The notes: a model not told the origin generated them from the sequence alone. A stretch of DNA of 64,000 nucleotides from Blastocatellia bacterium AA13 (GCA_003222245.1 QHVH01000019.1:62001-126000); one strand, 5' to 3'; shown: positions 44,354 through 53,473, counted from the first letter of the stretch. Numbers and translations: made by a program.

Positions 44354-45196
44354 CTAAGCTCGTTTCTTCGCGGCCATACTCTTCTTCAGCACTTCCATGA
44401 TATCCACGACGTTGCTCCTATCGCCCTGCTCTTCTTCCGTTTCAACGACATCTTTCTTCCGCGACTTCTTTGACTTGACCAGCTTCAGAAGTCTCTCGGT
44501 CTGTTGATCCTTCAACTCTCCTTCCGCACGCCCGCTCTTCGCGTATTTGGTTATCAGCTTCTCGAACTTAGTCACTGCCGCCTTATCGACCTTCTTTTCT
44601 TCGGGCAGTCCCACATCCTTCGGCGAGCGCAATTCGTCCGCGAACCTCAACGTTTGGGCGCTAAGAATGCCGTTTTCGGCCATCACCGCAACGAGATATT
44701 CCTTGCCGCGCATGACGAATGTTCCGACGCCCGCCCGTTCGCTGTCCTCCATTGTTCTGGCCAGCAGCCTGTACGCTTTCGCTTCGTCGTCGGCGGGAGT
44801 CAGAAAGTAGCCCCGATTGAAATAAATCGGCGGAATGGATTTCTTATCGACGAACCTCCGAAGATCGATGTCGCGGCTTTTCTTGGGAGCGAGCTTCTCG
44901 AGTTCTTCATCCGTGATAAGCACGTACCGGCCTTTTTCAATCTCATACCCGCGCGTCATCTGTCCATCGTCCAGATCACGCCCGGTGCTTTCGGAGTAAT
45001 AGCGGCGGCTGAGCGGAACGCCTTCCTTTGAGAGCATTCGCAACGGCGCTTTTTCCGTGCGAGTTGCGGGAAAGAGATTCACCGGCACGCTAACCAGGCC
45101 GAATGTCAGCGTGCCCGACCAGATGGGACGCGCAGCCGGCCTGCGATCGTCATCGCGGGTAGTTTTCTTTTTGCTCGTGCTGACTGATCTAGGCAG
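44354..45196 (-). CDS. ku: Bacterial Ku protein, second copy, probable CTG start
   Basis: Homology to Ku begins well upstream of the first ATG/GTG candidates: ARPIWSGTLTFGLVSVPVNL, then FPATRTEKAPLRMLSKEGVP. The frame opens after a TGA, and the only start that has a ribosome site is a CTG at 45196, eight bases after AAAGGAG inside the preceding ku gene; this gives 280 residues. The core beta-barrel and the segment LTDEELEKLAPKKSRDIDLR mark Ku, which clamps DNA ends for end joining with LigD. A lysine-rich C-terminal tail (KSKKSRKKDVVETEEE, KKSMAAKKRA) is typical. A start at GTG 45088, within the Ku barrel, would remove conserved residues. Confidence 0.85.
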   Translation of the reverse strand: MPRSVSTSKKKTTRDDDRRPAARPIWSGTLTFGLVSVPVNLFPATRTEKAPLRMLSKEGVPLSRRYYSESTGRDLDDGQMTRGYEIEKGRYVLITDEELEKLAPKKSRDIDLRRFVDKKSIPPIYFNRGYFLTPADDEAKAYRLLARTMEDSERAGVGTFVMRGKEYLVAVMAENGILSAQTLRFADELRSPKDVGLPEEKKVDKAAVTKFEKLITKYAKSGRAEGELKDQQTERLLKLVKSKKSRKKDVVETEEEQGDRSNVVDIMEVLKKSMAAKKRA

Positions 45197-45980
45197 CGGC
45201 CTTCTCCTTTTGTTTTTTCAACGCGGCCAGGCTCTTTGAGAGCACGGTCTCGAGCGATTTCGCGGCCCTCTTTGTCGTAGCTTTCTCGAGTTTCGGCTTC
45301 TTGCCCGCCGCCTTCTTCTCTATGAACTCGAGAACACGATCGCGATACTCGTCCGTGAATTCCATCGGATCGAACTCGCCTTCGAGGAAACCAATCAGCT
45401 CCTTTGCCATCTTCAACTCATTCTTTTCGAGGGCCCGGCCCTCGGGCGGTTTCAGATCTTCGGCGGATATCACTTCAGCGGCGGGCCTCAAGGTGATAAG
45501 CATCAGGTAGCCGTCCTGCGAGCGCAGCGCCCCGGAATACTGCTTGCCGCGCATGACCCAGCGAGCTACGGCTTCTTTGTTCTTATTCTCGAGAGCCTCC
45601 GCGAGCGCAAAGTAGTCCTTCTCGTCGCCGTCGGGACCCAGGTAGTAGGCGCGGTCATACCACTGGCTGCTGATTTCATCTGGCGAAACGAATCGCGTTA
45701 TCTCGATGTCGCGAGACGCCTCCGGCTTCAGCTTCTCCAATTCCTCCGGAGTTAGTATCACGTAGAGGCCCGGTTCTATGCTGTATCCTTTCTGAATTTC
45801 GTTCGACGGGACTTCTTCACCGGTTTCGGGGTTCACCATGTGCTGTTTCACTCGGGATTGAGTCTTGGAGTCGAGTATGTGGAAGTGTACCGTGCGGTCG
45901 ACTATAGCCGAGTAGAGACGCACCGGCGCCGTCGTCGAGTTAAACTTGAGCCTGGCTTTCCATATCGCTCGCGCGCTCAT
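45189..45980 (-). CDS. ku: Bacterial Ku protein, first copy
   Basis: The 263-residue protein starts MSARAIWKARLKFNSTTAPV and has Ku features: RVKQHMVNPETGEEVPSNEI, the EPGLYVILTPEELEKLKPEA strand-helix, SRDIEITRFVSPDEISSQWY, and WVMRGKQYSGALRSQDGYLM. Ku binds double-strand break ends and recruits LigD. The C-terminal tail is lysine/alanine-rich. Its last codons carry the ribosome site of the second ku gene (8-base overlap). Its own start overlaps the zinc-finger gene upstream. No ligD is in view. Confidence 0.92.
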   Translation of the reverse strand: MSARAIWKARLKFNSTTAPVRLYSAIVDRTVHFHILDSKTQSRVKQHMVNPETGEEVPSNEIQKGYSIEPGLYVILTPEELEKLKPEASRDIEITRFVSPDEISSQWYDRAYYLGPDGDEKDYFALAEALENKNKEAVARWVMRGKQYSGALRSQDGYLMLITLRPAAEVISAEDLKPPEGRALEKNELKMAKELIGFLEGEFDPMEFTDEYRDRVLEFIEKKAAGKKPKLEKATTKRAAKSLETVLSKSLAALKKQKEKAAA

Positions 45981-46185
45981 CTATTGATTCACCCCTTTCT
46001 GAATCGGCGCACCACGTGCAGAGCACGATCGCGGAGACACCGGTCTCCACGCAGATTGAACAAAGGGCGCCATCACAGCTTATGCAGTAGTAACCCATCT
46101 CATATAGAAAGGTATGACCGCAGGACGAACAATATTCGTGTCCGGATTCAAGCCACCAGGGCCCGTCTTTTTTACGCTTTTTCAT
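45940..46185 (-). CDS. Small zinc-finger protein overlapping ku
   Basis: The 81-residue protein (MKKRKKDGPWWLESGHEYCS...) has four C-x2-C pairs: CSSC, CISC, CSIC and CTWC, plus a histidine in CGHTF, suggesting two zinc sites of the ring/treble-clef type. Its 3' end overlaps the first ku gene by 41 bases, and both are read from one transcript. A role in the Ku end-joining pathway is possible by position only. Confidence 0.6.
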   Translation of the reverse strand: MKKRKKDGPWWLESGHEYCSSCGHTFLYEMGYYCISCDGALCSICVETGVSAIVLCTWCADSERGESIDERASDMESQAQV

Positions 46186-46233
46186 CCGTGTGCTCACAAT
46201 GCACCCTGGATTCCAAACGACCAGTTCGGCGTC

Positions 46234-48417
46234 TCACGCAATCAATTTTTGAGGCGTGATAGGAAGGTCTCGTATTCGCTTACCGGTCGCGTGATAGATT
46301 GCGTTGGCTACGGCCGCGGCCGTTCCGGTTATGCCTATTTCGCCGATCCCTCGCGCTCCAAGCGGATTGAGGTGAGTGTCCGCAATGTCGATGGCCGAAA
46401 CATCAATCTCTCCGATGTCCGCGTTCACCGGAACGTGATAATCGGCGAGGTTCTCATTCACGATGCGGCCCGTTCGAGCATCCATATGCGAGTCTTCGTG
46501 CAGAGCCAGGCCTATGCCCCACACTATGCCGCCGATGAACTGGCTCCGGGCTGTCTTTTCGTTCAACACCTTTCCTACATCGTAGACCGCTGTCACACGC
46601 CGCACCCGCGTTGGTCCGAGATCGGGATCAACGGAGACCTCCGCGAACACCGCGCCGAATGAATGCGACGCAAATTTCTGTTTCAGCGTTTCATCCGGCT
46701 CGACGTGAGCGATGCCTTCGATCGGCTGACCTCCGTTTCGCGCAATAAAATCGCCAAGTTTTTCCGAGCGATTTGGCGACAATTTACGAAAGATCAGTCC
46801 GTCTTTGAAATCAACCTCATCCACGGATGCGTCGTGCACCGGTGAGCCTGAGTCCGCGACCGCCATCTGCAAGAGCCTGGTCCGAACCCGCTCGGCCGCG
46901 GTCTGAATCGCCGGCGTAACGCTTGCGACCGTCATCGATCCCGCGGTGATGGGCGCGGGTGGAAGCGCCGTGTCGCCGAGTTGCGCGTCTATAAGGTCCG
47001 GCGAGACATTCAATGCGTCGGCGGCGGTCTGAATCATAATCGTGTAAATGCCGTTCCCGATTTCATGCGTTCCCGTAGCCACGAGTACGCGGCCGTCCGG
47101 TTTGAAGCGAACGAGCGCGCTGGCCGGACGGCGGTTGGCCGGATATGTTTCGGTAGCGACTCCCCAGCCGATCAACTGAGAACCATCGCGCATTGAACGA
47201 GGCTCTCGCGTTCTATTGCTCCATCCGAATCGCTCCGCAGCGCGAGTGTAGCAATCGCGCAGGTGTTTTCCGGTGAACGGCAGCTTTGTTTGCGGATCGT
47301 TCTCCGTGTAGTTCAACAACCGAAGCTGCAGCGGATCCATATTGAGTTTATAGGCCAGCTCATCCATGGCCACTTCGAGCGCATAAGTTCCGGTAGCAAC
47401 TCCCGGGGCTCTGGTGTAGGTCGGCGTTCCAAGATTGAGATCGACGATGCGGTGAATAGTAGATACGTTCGGACATCCGTACATCACGCGGGTCGGAAAC
47501 GCGGAAGATTCGAGATAGTCTTCGATCACCGAAGTATGCGCGTGCACTTCGTGGCGGATCGCCGTGAGCTTTCCCTCGCGAGTTGCGCCGACGGTAAGGC
47601 GTTGATGGGTGCGCGGACGCGCTCCGACCGGGCCGAACATCTGCGGACGCTCCAGGACGATCTTGACCGGCCTGTTTACCTGCCTGGCTGCCATCGCGGC
47701 CAGCGGCACGTGCGACCATAGCGGCCCCTTGCAGCCGAATCCGCCTCCGACAAAAAGACAGATGAGCCGGACATTCGATTCCTGAACGCCAAAGAGCTTC
47801 GCAAGCTTCGCGCGATGTCCGCTGATGTCCTGGGCTGATTCGTGGACTGTTAGCTCGTCGCCGTTCCATTGCGCGATGGCGGCGTGCGGCTCCATCGGAT
47901 TGTGATGATGAATCGGGGTCGTATAGACCTGGTCGATCTTGATATCTGAATCCTTCAATGCGCCGTCGACGTCGCCCCAGCTCATATCCCCAGGCTCTCC
48001 GTTATGGTTTCCGGGGTGAGATGAGGGAAATCCGGCGACAAAATCGAGTTTTGGAGCCGACACGGAGTATCTAATCTTGATAAGAGACGCCGCGTGATGA
48101 GCTTCCTCCAATTTCTCGGCGACGACCACTGCTACAGGTTGGCCATTGTAGTAGACCTGATTGTCCTGCAGGAGCGAAAGCCTCTTCTCAGCGCCCGGAA
48201 GCCGCTGCGCGTTTTCAGGAGTGAGTACGGCGAGAACCCCGGCAGCCTTGCGCGCCAGCGAGTCATCCATGCCCGCGATCCTGCCCGCGGGTATAGTGCT
48301 TTGCACGAGAACCGCGTAGCACAAGCCCGGCATATCGAATTCGGCGGAGTATCGTGCGGAGCCGGTGACCTTCAGCTTACCGTCGACGCGTGAAATGGGC
48401 TTTCCTATCGTGTTCAT
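46234..48417 (-). CDS. Molybdenum hydroxylase large subunit (xanthine dehydrogenase/aldehyde oxidase family, PaoC-like)
   Basis: The 727-residue protein binds the molybdopterin cofactor. Landmarks are SRVDGKLKVTGSARYSAEFD, the GGGFGCKG loop in FVGGGFGCKGPLWSHVPLAA, the RAPGVATGTYALEVAMDELA segment, and the active-site glutamate in GARGIGEIGITGTAAAVANA near the C-terminus. The size is that of PaoC/YagR, which with PaoA and PaoB oxidises aromatic aldehydes in the periplasm. It starts inside the last codons of the FAD subunit gene (ATGA). The substrate is not predictable. Confidence 0.9.
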   Translation of the reverse strand: MNTIGKPISRVDGKLKVTGSARYSAEFDMPGLCYAVLVQSTIPAGRIAGMDDSLARKAAGVLAVLTPENAQRLPGAEKRLSLLQDNQVYYNGQPVAVVVAEKLEEAHHAASLIKIRYSVSAPKLDFVAGFPSSHPGNHNGEPGDMSWGDVDGALKDSDIKIDQVYTTPIHHHNPMEPHAAIAQWNGDELTVHESAQDISGHRAKLAKLFGVQESNVRLICLFVGGGFGCKGPLWSHVPLAAMAARQVNRPVKIVLERPQMFGPVGARPRTHQRLTVGATREGKLTAIRHEVHAHTSVIEDYLESSAFPTRVMYGCPNVSTIHRIVDLNLGTPTYTRAPGVATGTYALEVAMDELAYKLNMDPLQLRLLNYTENDPQTKLPFTGKHLRDCYTRAAERFGWSNRTREPRSMRDGSQLIGWGVATETYPANRRPASALVRFKPDGRVLVATGTHEIGNGIYTIMIQTAADALNVSPDLIDAQLGDTALPPAPITAGSMTVASVTPAIQTAAERVRTRLLQMAVADSGSPVHDASVDEVDFKDGLIFRKLSPNRSEKLGDFIARNGGQPIEGIAHVEPDETLKQKFASHSFGAVFAEVSVDPDLGPTRVRRVTAVYDVGKVLNEKTARSQFIGGIVWGIGLALHEDSHMDARTGRIVNENLADYHVPVNADIGEIDVSAIDIADTHLNPLGARGIGEIGITGTAAAVANAIYHATGKRIRDLPITPQKLIA

Positions 48418-49403
48418 GCGAGACCTCCAGCGATTGTGAGCGCGCGGATGATCGCGCGCTTCGCCATCTCCACTTTGTATGTATTGTCTCGGCGAGGCCG
48501 CGCGCCCGAGAGAGCGCGGGAGGCGGCTTGCTCGAATAAAGAGATACTCAGCTTCTGACCCGCGAGCGCGGCTTCCGCGGCTTCCACGCGCCAGGGCTTG
48601 TGAGCGACACCTCCAAGCGCGAGGCGCGCGCCGCGAATCCAGCCCGAATCGACGTCAATCGCGGCCGCGACGCTCACAAGAGCGAATGCGTAGCTTGTTC
48701 GCTCGCGTATCTTCAAATAGTGAGAATGGCTTCCATAGGGAGACGGCGGAAGATCGATCGACACAATCAACTCATCGGGCATTAACGTGGTGTCGATCTG
48801 CGGCGTGGTTCCGGGCAGTCGATGAAAGTCCCCGATCGCAATGATGCGCTCGCCCTTGGGTCCGCGAACCCGAACCTTCGCTTCGAGCGCGGCAAGCGCG
48901 ACGCACATATCGGACGGATGAGTGGCGATGCACTGATCGCTCGCGCCTAAGATAGCGTGGTTCTCATGAAATCCTTCGAGGGCAGAACAGCCGCTTCCCG
49001 GCGTCCGCTTGTTGCATCGTGAGAATGCCGGATCCATGAAATACGGACAGCGGGTGCGCTGCAGTAGGTTCCCTCCGTTCGTCGCCATATTCCGAAGCTG
49101 CGGCGACGCTCCCGAGAGAATCGCCTGCGAAAGGAGCGGATAGTTCTTGCGAATCAGCGGATGATTCGCGGTGTCGCTGTTGCGAGCAAGCGCGCCAAGC
49201 TTCACGCCGCCGTCCGGCGTCTGCTCAATACCTCTCAGCGGAATATGATTGATGTCAATCAGCTTCGGAGGTTGTTCTACCGTGTTCTTCATCAGATCTA
49301 TTAGATTGGTTCCTCCGGCCAGGAACTTCGATCCTCGCCATCTGGAGATCGCGTCGACGGCGGTCGCTGGTTCATCGACCTGTTGATATTCAAAAGGGTT
49401 CAT
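48414..49403 (-). CDS. Molybdenum hydroxylase FAD subunit with extra Fe-S cysteines (PaoB-like)
   Basis: The 329-residue FAD-binding subunit shows FLAGGTNLIDLMKNTVEQPP (FAD site), LGALARNSDTANHPLIRKNY and MATNGGNLLQRTRCPYF. The cysteine pattern RTRCPYFMDPAFSRCNKRTP, then GSGCSALEG, is the extra [4Fe-4S] cluster site known from PaoB/YagS-type enzymes, absent from ordinary xanthine dehydrogenase FAD subunits. It lies between the small and large subunits, 69 bases after the former. Confidence 0.9.
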   Translation of the reverse strand: MNPFEYQQVDEPATAVDAISRWRGSKFLAGGTNLIDLMKNTVEQPPKLIDINHIPLRGIEQTPDGGVKLGALARNSDTANHPLIRKNYPLLSQAILSGASPQLRNMATNGGNLLQRTRCPYFMDPAFSRCNKRTPGSGCSALEGFHENHAILGASDQCIATHPSDMCVALAALEAKVRVRGPKGERIIAIGDFHRLPGTTPQIDTTLMPDELIVSIDLPPSPYGSHSHYLKIRERTSYAFALVSVAAAIDVDSGWIRGARLALGGVAHKPWRVEAAEAALAGQKLSISLFEQAASRALSGARPRRDNTYKVEMAKRAIIRALTIAGGLA

Positions 49404-49472
49404 ACTTTGTTCTCCGCTTCAAACGTAAAACGGCACGCTAGAGGGTGCTCAGGACTGTTACAAGATCGCTTT

Positions 49473-50204
49473 CTACAACGTGCGGGACGCAGTCTGGACG
49501 GCCTGGACTATGCCGGGATATGCGCCGCATCGACAGACGTTCCCGCTCATGCGCTCGCGGATCTCTTCCGGCGTCAGCTCAACCCGGCCTGTGTGGGCGA
49601 GATCCGGGGTTACGAAACTGGCATCGCCTCTCCGCGCTTCTTCGAGCAGCGCTACAGCCGAACATATCTGGCCGGGAGTGCAGTAGCCGCATTGGAAGCC
49701 ATCGTGCTCGATGAATGCCGTCTGAAGAGGATGTAGCTCTTCGCCTCCGGAGAGCCCTTCGATCGTTGTGATTTGATCTCCTTGATGCGTCACCGCGAGC
49801 GACAGGCAGCTATTGATGCGGCGGCCGTTCACCAGTACAGTGCAGGCTCCGCACTGGCCGTGATCGCAGCCCTTCTTTGTTCCCGTGAGCTTGAGATACT
49901 CACGCAGCGCGTCCAGCAGGGTTACTCGAGTATCCATAGTCAATTTATGGACGAGGCCGTTTACCGTGAGCTCAACCGTATGCGCGCTCGCTGAAAACTC
50001 GAGCGGAGCGCATTCGACTATCGTTTCCACGGAAATCAACTGGAGCCCGAGCGCGCCCGCGCCCGTGAAGTAACCGACCGTCTTTACGAAATCGCGCCGG
50101 CTCAACTTGCAATCGATCATATCGGTCGCGGGATTTACTGAAGAATATTCCTCGGAGTCTGTCTCCGGAACCGTGGAAGTCCGCGAACTGTTCTCGGTTG
50201 TCAC
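49473..50204 (-). CDS. Molybdenum hydroxylase 2Fe-2S subunit with Tat signal (PaoA-like)
   Basis: The 243-residue subunit has a twin-arginine motif SRRDFVKTVGYFTGAGALGL about 30 residues in, which would send the folded complex to the periplasm. Two 2Fe-2S clusters follow: the plant-type GCDHGQCGACTVLVNG...NSCL and the helical CGYCTPGQ...GNVCRCGAYP. GTG 50204 is preceded by GGAGGCATCGCC; an in-frame GTG at 50234 would add ten residues. Confidence 0.9.
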   Translation of the reverse strand: MTTENSSRTSTVPETDSEEYSSVNPATDMIDCKLSRRDFVKTVGYFTGAGALGLQLISVETIVECAPLEFSASAHTVELTVNGLVHKLTMDTRVTLLDALREYLKLTGTKKGCDHGQCGACTVLVNGRRINSCLSLAVTHQGDQITTIEGLSGGEELHPLQTAFIEHDGFQCGYCTPGQICSAVALLEEARRGDASFVTPDLAHTGRVELTPEEIRERMSGNVCRCGAYPGIVQAVQTASRTL

Positions 50205-50633
50205 GGCGATGCCTCCATTCCATTGTTGTCTCACACTCTTCGTATTGCGGTGCGCGTCTAGCGAGGTGAGCTAATTCCGCTTTCGGAAGAGGACTGCGGC
50301 GCTGTAGGCGCGGCGGGCAAGAGCCTGTGTTGCTTATATAGTTGTTCGATTATCGTTCGTCACAGATCAAGCAAGTGGAGGGCCGTTCGAGGCTCTGATA
50401 CTCCGCGCAAGGCTCTTTCAACTCGCGCGAAAAGCCTTTGAATTCGCGCTGAGGATCTCAAAGCAATGAACACAATCCAGACGCGGATGTAACAGAGAGA
50501 TACATAATTCAAACGCGTCTGCTCGGAGATTGAACCGTGAGGCATAGCCGCATTGGCACGACAATCGCGTTATCTGGAGCAAGAAGTCGGCGACAAACAT
50601 CACGCGAGGACGTCTCGCACGAAGGAAAAAACA
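50205..50633. other. Intergenic stretch between divergent operons
   Basis: No gene is credible here. A short direct motif (TTTGAATTCGCGC / TTTCAACTCGCGCG) repeats near 50415-50450. The region should carry promoters for the PaoABC-like operon and for the lipoprotein gene, but I cannot identify the boxes. Confidence 0.45.
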
Positions 50634-51260
50634 ATGTGCATATCAAACGTACAAGAACTACGACAGGGGCGGTTCGCGGCTGCTTTGCTCTGCGCTTCGC
50701 TCCTTGTATTTCTCCTGGGAGCCTCTTGTACCTCCAAGAACGAGCAGTCACAGCCCGAGGAGCGTTCGTCTTCCGAGCCGGTAGTGGTTACCGCCCCGGT
50801 CGCCGGCGTGATTCGCGCGGTTCTCGTCGACGAGGACGCGGCGGTGAATCAGGGAGCCCCGATCCTCGAGATATCTATACCGCCGGAATCCGGCAACCAA
50901 AAACAGACCAATGTCCAAAATGAAACCGGAGTAAAACCCGATCTCAAACTGGCCGAAACTGAAGCCGCCCGTGCCCAGACAAAAGTTCAACAGGTACAGG
51001 ACCTGTTTCGTCGCGGCTATGCGTCACAGGCCGAATTGGACACGGCTCGCACCAATTATCAGGACGCTCAGAAAAGATTGCAGCAGGCGCGGGAGGCTTC
51101 TTCAGAGACTCGAACCGATCAATCCAAACCAGGAGCTTCACCGGGAACCATCGCGGTTTTAGCTCCTTCGAGCGGCAGGGTTCACATCATCTCCGCGCAA
51201 GCGGGCCAACCTGTTCGGCCGGGACAGGAACTGATCCAAATCGAAAAGAGTACGGAGTAA
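50634..51260 (+). CDS. Lipoprotein with biotinyl/lipoyl-like adaptor fold
   Basis: The 208-residue protein has a lipobox (LLGASC, cysteine near 34), then a split lipoyl/HlyD-type domain: VVVTAPVAGVIRAVLVDEDA and VLAPSSGRVHIISAQAGQPV flank a coiled hairpin (KLAETEAARAQTKVQQVQDL and GYASQAELDTARTNYQDAQK). This is a short membrane-fusion-protein-like layout without the usual C-terminal barrels. It may act in an efflux complex or as a scaffold. ATG 50634 follows GAAGGAA. The cupin gene follows at once. Confidence 0.75.
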   Translation: MCISNVQELRQGRFAAALLCASLLVFLLGASCTSKNEQSQPEERSSSEPVVVTAPVAGVIRAVLVDEDAAVNQGAPILEISIPPESGNQKQTNVQNETGVKPDLKLAETEAARAQTKVQQVQDLFRRGYASQAELDTARTNYQDAQKRLQQAREASSETRTDQSKPGASPGTIAVLAPSSGRVHIISAQAGQPVRPGQELIQIEKSTE

Positions 51261-51264
51261 AGAA

Positions 51265-51645
51265 ATGAGCGACTTGATGACAGGTGCGCAAGAAGCCACG
51301 GACACCAGCGTGACTAAGGTCAGCTCGAACTTCGCGCCGAGCGGACAATCGGGCCAGCGATATCTGGCGGCCGGACGCAAAATGTCCATGAGACTCTGGA
51401 GCGAAGAACCACCGGGTGAGGTAAAGCCCGAATCCACTCGTCCATATGAAACGATCGGCTTTGTGATCAAGGGACGCGCCGAGCTATACCTTGGCGAACA
51501 GCTTGTATTGCTGGAAGCCGGTGATTCATACGTTGTACCAAAGGACGCGAAGCACAGATACAAGATTCTCGACACCTTCACGGCTGTCGAAGCGACCTCG
51601 CCTCCCGCGGAAATCCATGGACGCGATTCGGCCGAAGAGGGGTAA
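51265..51645 (+). CDS. Cupin protein
   Basis: The 126-residue single cupin shows TIGFVIKGRAELYLGEQLVL (motif 1 region) and GDSYVVPKDAKHRYKILDTF (motif 2 with P-x6-H). Motif 1 lacks the usual two histidines, so metal binding is doubtful. It starts four bases after the lipoprotein stop, with an AAAGAAATG context, so they are one operon. Role unknown. Confidence 0.75.
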   Translation: MSDLMTGAQEATDTSVTKVSSNFAPSGQSGQRYLAAGRKMSMRLWSEEPPGEVKPESTRPYETIGFVIKGRAELYLGEQLVLLEAGDSYVVPKDAKHRYKILDTFTAVEATSPPAEIHGRDSAEEG

Positions 51646-51693
51646 GCATTCTTTAGAAACTTTAGAAAAATCTATCGGCGCGAAGGTGAATCG

Positions 51694-52041
51694 ATGGCAA
51701 GCTCGAAAAAGAAATCAGCGTCGACCAAGAGAGCCGCCAATAAGAAAAGTACAAAGAAGAAACGGTGGTCCCAGCACGTCACGCAGACGAGCAATGCGCT
51801 TGATCTCGAGCCGGGAGTGTTCTCATTGCATAGCCCGCGCAGCATTGCGCGCTCGTTGAAGCGATCCGCCGATCGGAGCGACCGCCGTAAGACTGCGCCG
51901 TTCCGTTCGGCGATGTCGATGTTGAGCTTTTACATCAATCGCGCCGGTAAAACACTTTCAGAAGAAAGACGCTCGCGGCTGGAAGCGGCTAAGGACGAAC
52001 TGCGGGCCCTCTATCATCGCGAAAACGCCGCCCGGACATAG
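51694..52041 (+). CDS. DUF3175 family protein
   Basis: The 115-residue basic protein has a lysine-rich N-terminal tail and then the DUF3175 pattern: RWSQHVTQTSNALDLEPGVF, SIARSLKRSADRSDRRKTAP, FRSAMSMLSFYINRAGKTLS. The charge and size suggest a nucleic-acid-binding role, but the family is uncharacterised. It is encoded on the same strand as the cupin gene, 48 bases later. Confidence 0.82.
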   Translation: MASSKKKSASTKRAANKKSTKKKRWSQHVTQTSNALDLEPGVFSLHSPRSIARSLKRSADRSDRRKTAPFRSAMSMLSFYINRAGKTLSEERRSRLEAAKDELRALYHRENAART

Positions 52042-52053
52042 TACGAGGGCGCT

Positions 52054-52638
52054 TTACTTCTCATGGGGTTGCGCCTCGCGAGCGCTCAACTTGTCCAGCA
52101 CTTCTTTAGGTTCCACCTCTTCTTCCAACTCATGAATGGAGGCTTTATCGACCGCTATGCCGAGGCGATCAGCAATCGCGTCCACCAGGTTCAGCAGATG
52201 TGTGGCCTCACGCTCCGCAAGAAGATTTACTTGAAGATCGAGATCGGACCGCCGGTTCGCCATCGCTCCCGCGCGGTTCTGACTTATCAAAACGAAGGTG
52301 GCTAAGAATATCGCTTCCAACGATACGATGAGGGTCAGCAAGCTGAACGGAAAGGGATCGAAGGGCGTGCGACCGAGCCAGCCCATGTTATAGACGATCC
52401 AGAAGGCGAAGCAGACAACATGAATATAGATAAACGTCATGCTGCCGGAGAAACCGGTCAGCAGGTCCGCGAATCGATCCTGCCATCCCTTCTTGCGTTC
52501 TTCGGCGTCGCGCATCTCAATCAAGGCGTCGATATTCCTCTCTATGAGCCTGCCTTGAGGGAGTGAGCTAGAGGGCCGCGCCCATTGAGACGATTTATCG
52601 ACACCGGACGATTTTTTTTCTCTTCCGCCGTTATTCAT
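52054..52638 (-). CDS. DUF1003 family membrane protein
   Basis: The 194-residue protein has a disordered head, then RNIDALIEMRDAEERKKGWQ, the DUF1003 core with two membrane helices (FADLLTGFSGSMTFIYIHVV, and SLLTLIVSLEAIFLATFVLI), and a coiled region with the N-R-A-G-A-x-A-x-R-R-S-D-L-D-L-Q-V-N-L segment. The family is a small membrane protein of unknown function. It is convergent with the DUF3175 gene. Confidence 0.88.
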   Translation of the reverse strand: MNNGGREKKSSGVDKSSQWARPSSSLPQGRLIERNIDALIEMRDAEERKKGWQDRFADLLTGFSGSMTFIYIHVVCFAFWIVYNMGWLGRTPFDPFPFSLLTLIVSLEAIFLATFVLISQNRAGAMANRRSDLDLQVNLLAEREATHLLNLVDAIADRLGIAVDKASIHELEEEVEPKEVLDKLSAREAQPHEK

Positions 52639-52783
52639 AAAGAAAATCCGAATGAGAAGAAATCATAATGCGTTCGGAGACCAAAATATTTTCATCTTGA
52701 ATAGATCGAGCTGTCGCGTACATAGCGTCTGATGAGATGAAATGAAAACATCGCGACGAGGCGTGTCCTTCAAGAGCAGACAT

Positions 52784-52826
52784 ACCCGGTAGTTCCGCTT
52801 CGCATCGCTAAGCTTCACTACCGGGT
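52784..52826. repeat. ACCCGGTAGT palindrome
   Basis: ACCCGGTAGT pairs with ACTACCGGGT around a 23-base loop. It lies in the intergenic stretch upstream of the DUF1003 gene (52639-52924), which otherwise holds nothing I can name. It resembles other palindromic repeats in the window. Confidence 0.65.
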
Positions 52827-52924
52827 AAGGCCCACCTCCGACGCAGAAAGTTTTTTACTTCAAGCCACAGCACATCCCAGGAAACTACCATTCGATTCAC
52901 ATTGGAGAGGTATTACTAACTGCC

Positions 52925-53473
52925 TCAGAACTGTACGACGACGTTATTCACGACGCTTCTCACGCCCTTTACGCCTCCGATAATCCGTTCCGCATGCGCT
53001 TTGAGCTCATTGCTCGGAAGATTACCGCTCAACGTTACCTGCCCTGCTACTGCTTTCACTTTGATCGGAAAGGAGCGTAGATCGGAGTCGCGCTGGAGTC
53101 TTGAAACAACATCGGTTTCGAGCGCTGCGTTTGACGGCGCCGCCGCCGATTGCGAAGGCTCGGGCGACGGCGCGGACGCTTGTGTCCGCACGGCTTGAGG
53201 GCGGCTAGCCGCGCCAGGCGCTGACTGTTCCCGTGCCGCGGCCTCTTCGCGTTCGAGCGCCAGCTCTTGATTCCGATTACTCCGTTCACTGTTTACGGTT
53301 ATCAATGTGATTAAAACCGCGAACGCGATCAGCGCGACGAATACGACCGTAATGGCCGCGTTACGAGCGCCGGATGTCTTGCCCTCAGCGTGGCCGTGTC
53401 TGGTCTCGACAACAGGCCATCTGTCGGCTAACGCCTTCTGAAAGCGATTGTGTCTCTCTCGATAAGCGCTCAT
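52925..53473 (-). CDS. BON-domain membrane protein
   Basis: The 182-residue protein has one membrane helix (about 37-60, NAAITVVFVALIAFAVLITL), a low-complexity linker rich in A, S, P and E, and a C-terminal BON domain (SDLRSFPIKVKAVAGQVTLS, AHAERIIGGVKGVRSVVNNV). BON domains bind phospholipid or envelope partners. The conserved glycine of the VxLxGxV pattern is present. Confidence 0.82.
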   Translation of the reverse strand: MSAYRERHNRFQKALADRWPVVETRHGHAEGKTSGARNAAITVVFVALIAFAVLITLITVNSERSNRNQELALEREEAAAREQSAPGAASRPQAVRTQASAPSPEPSQSAAAPSNAALETDVVSRLQRDSDLRSFPIKVKAVAGQVTLSGNLPSNELKAHAERIIGGVKGVRSVVNNVVVQF

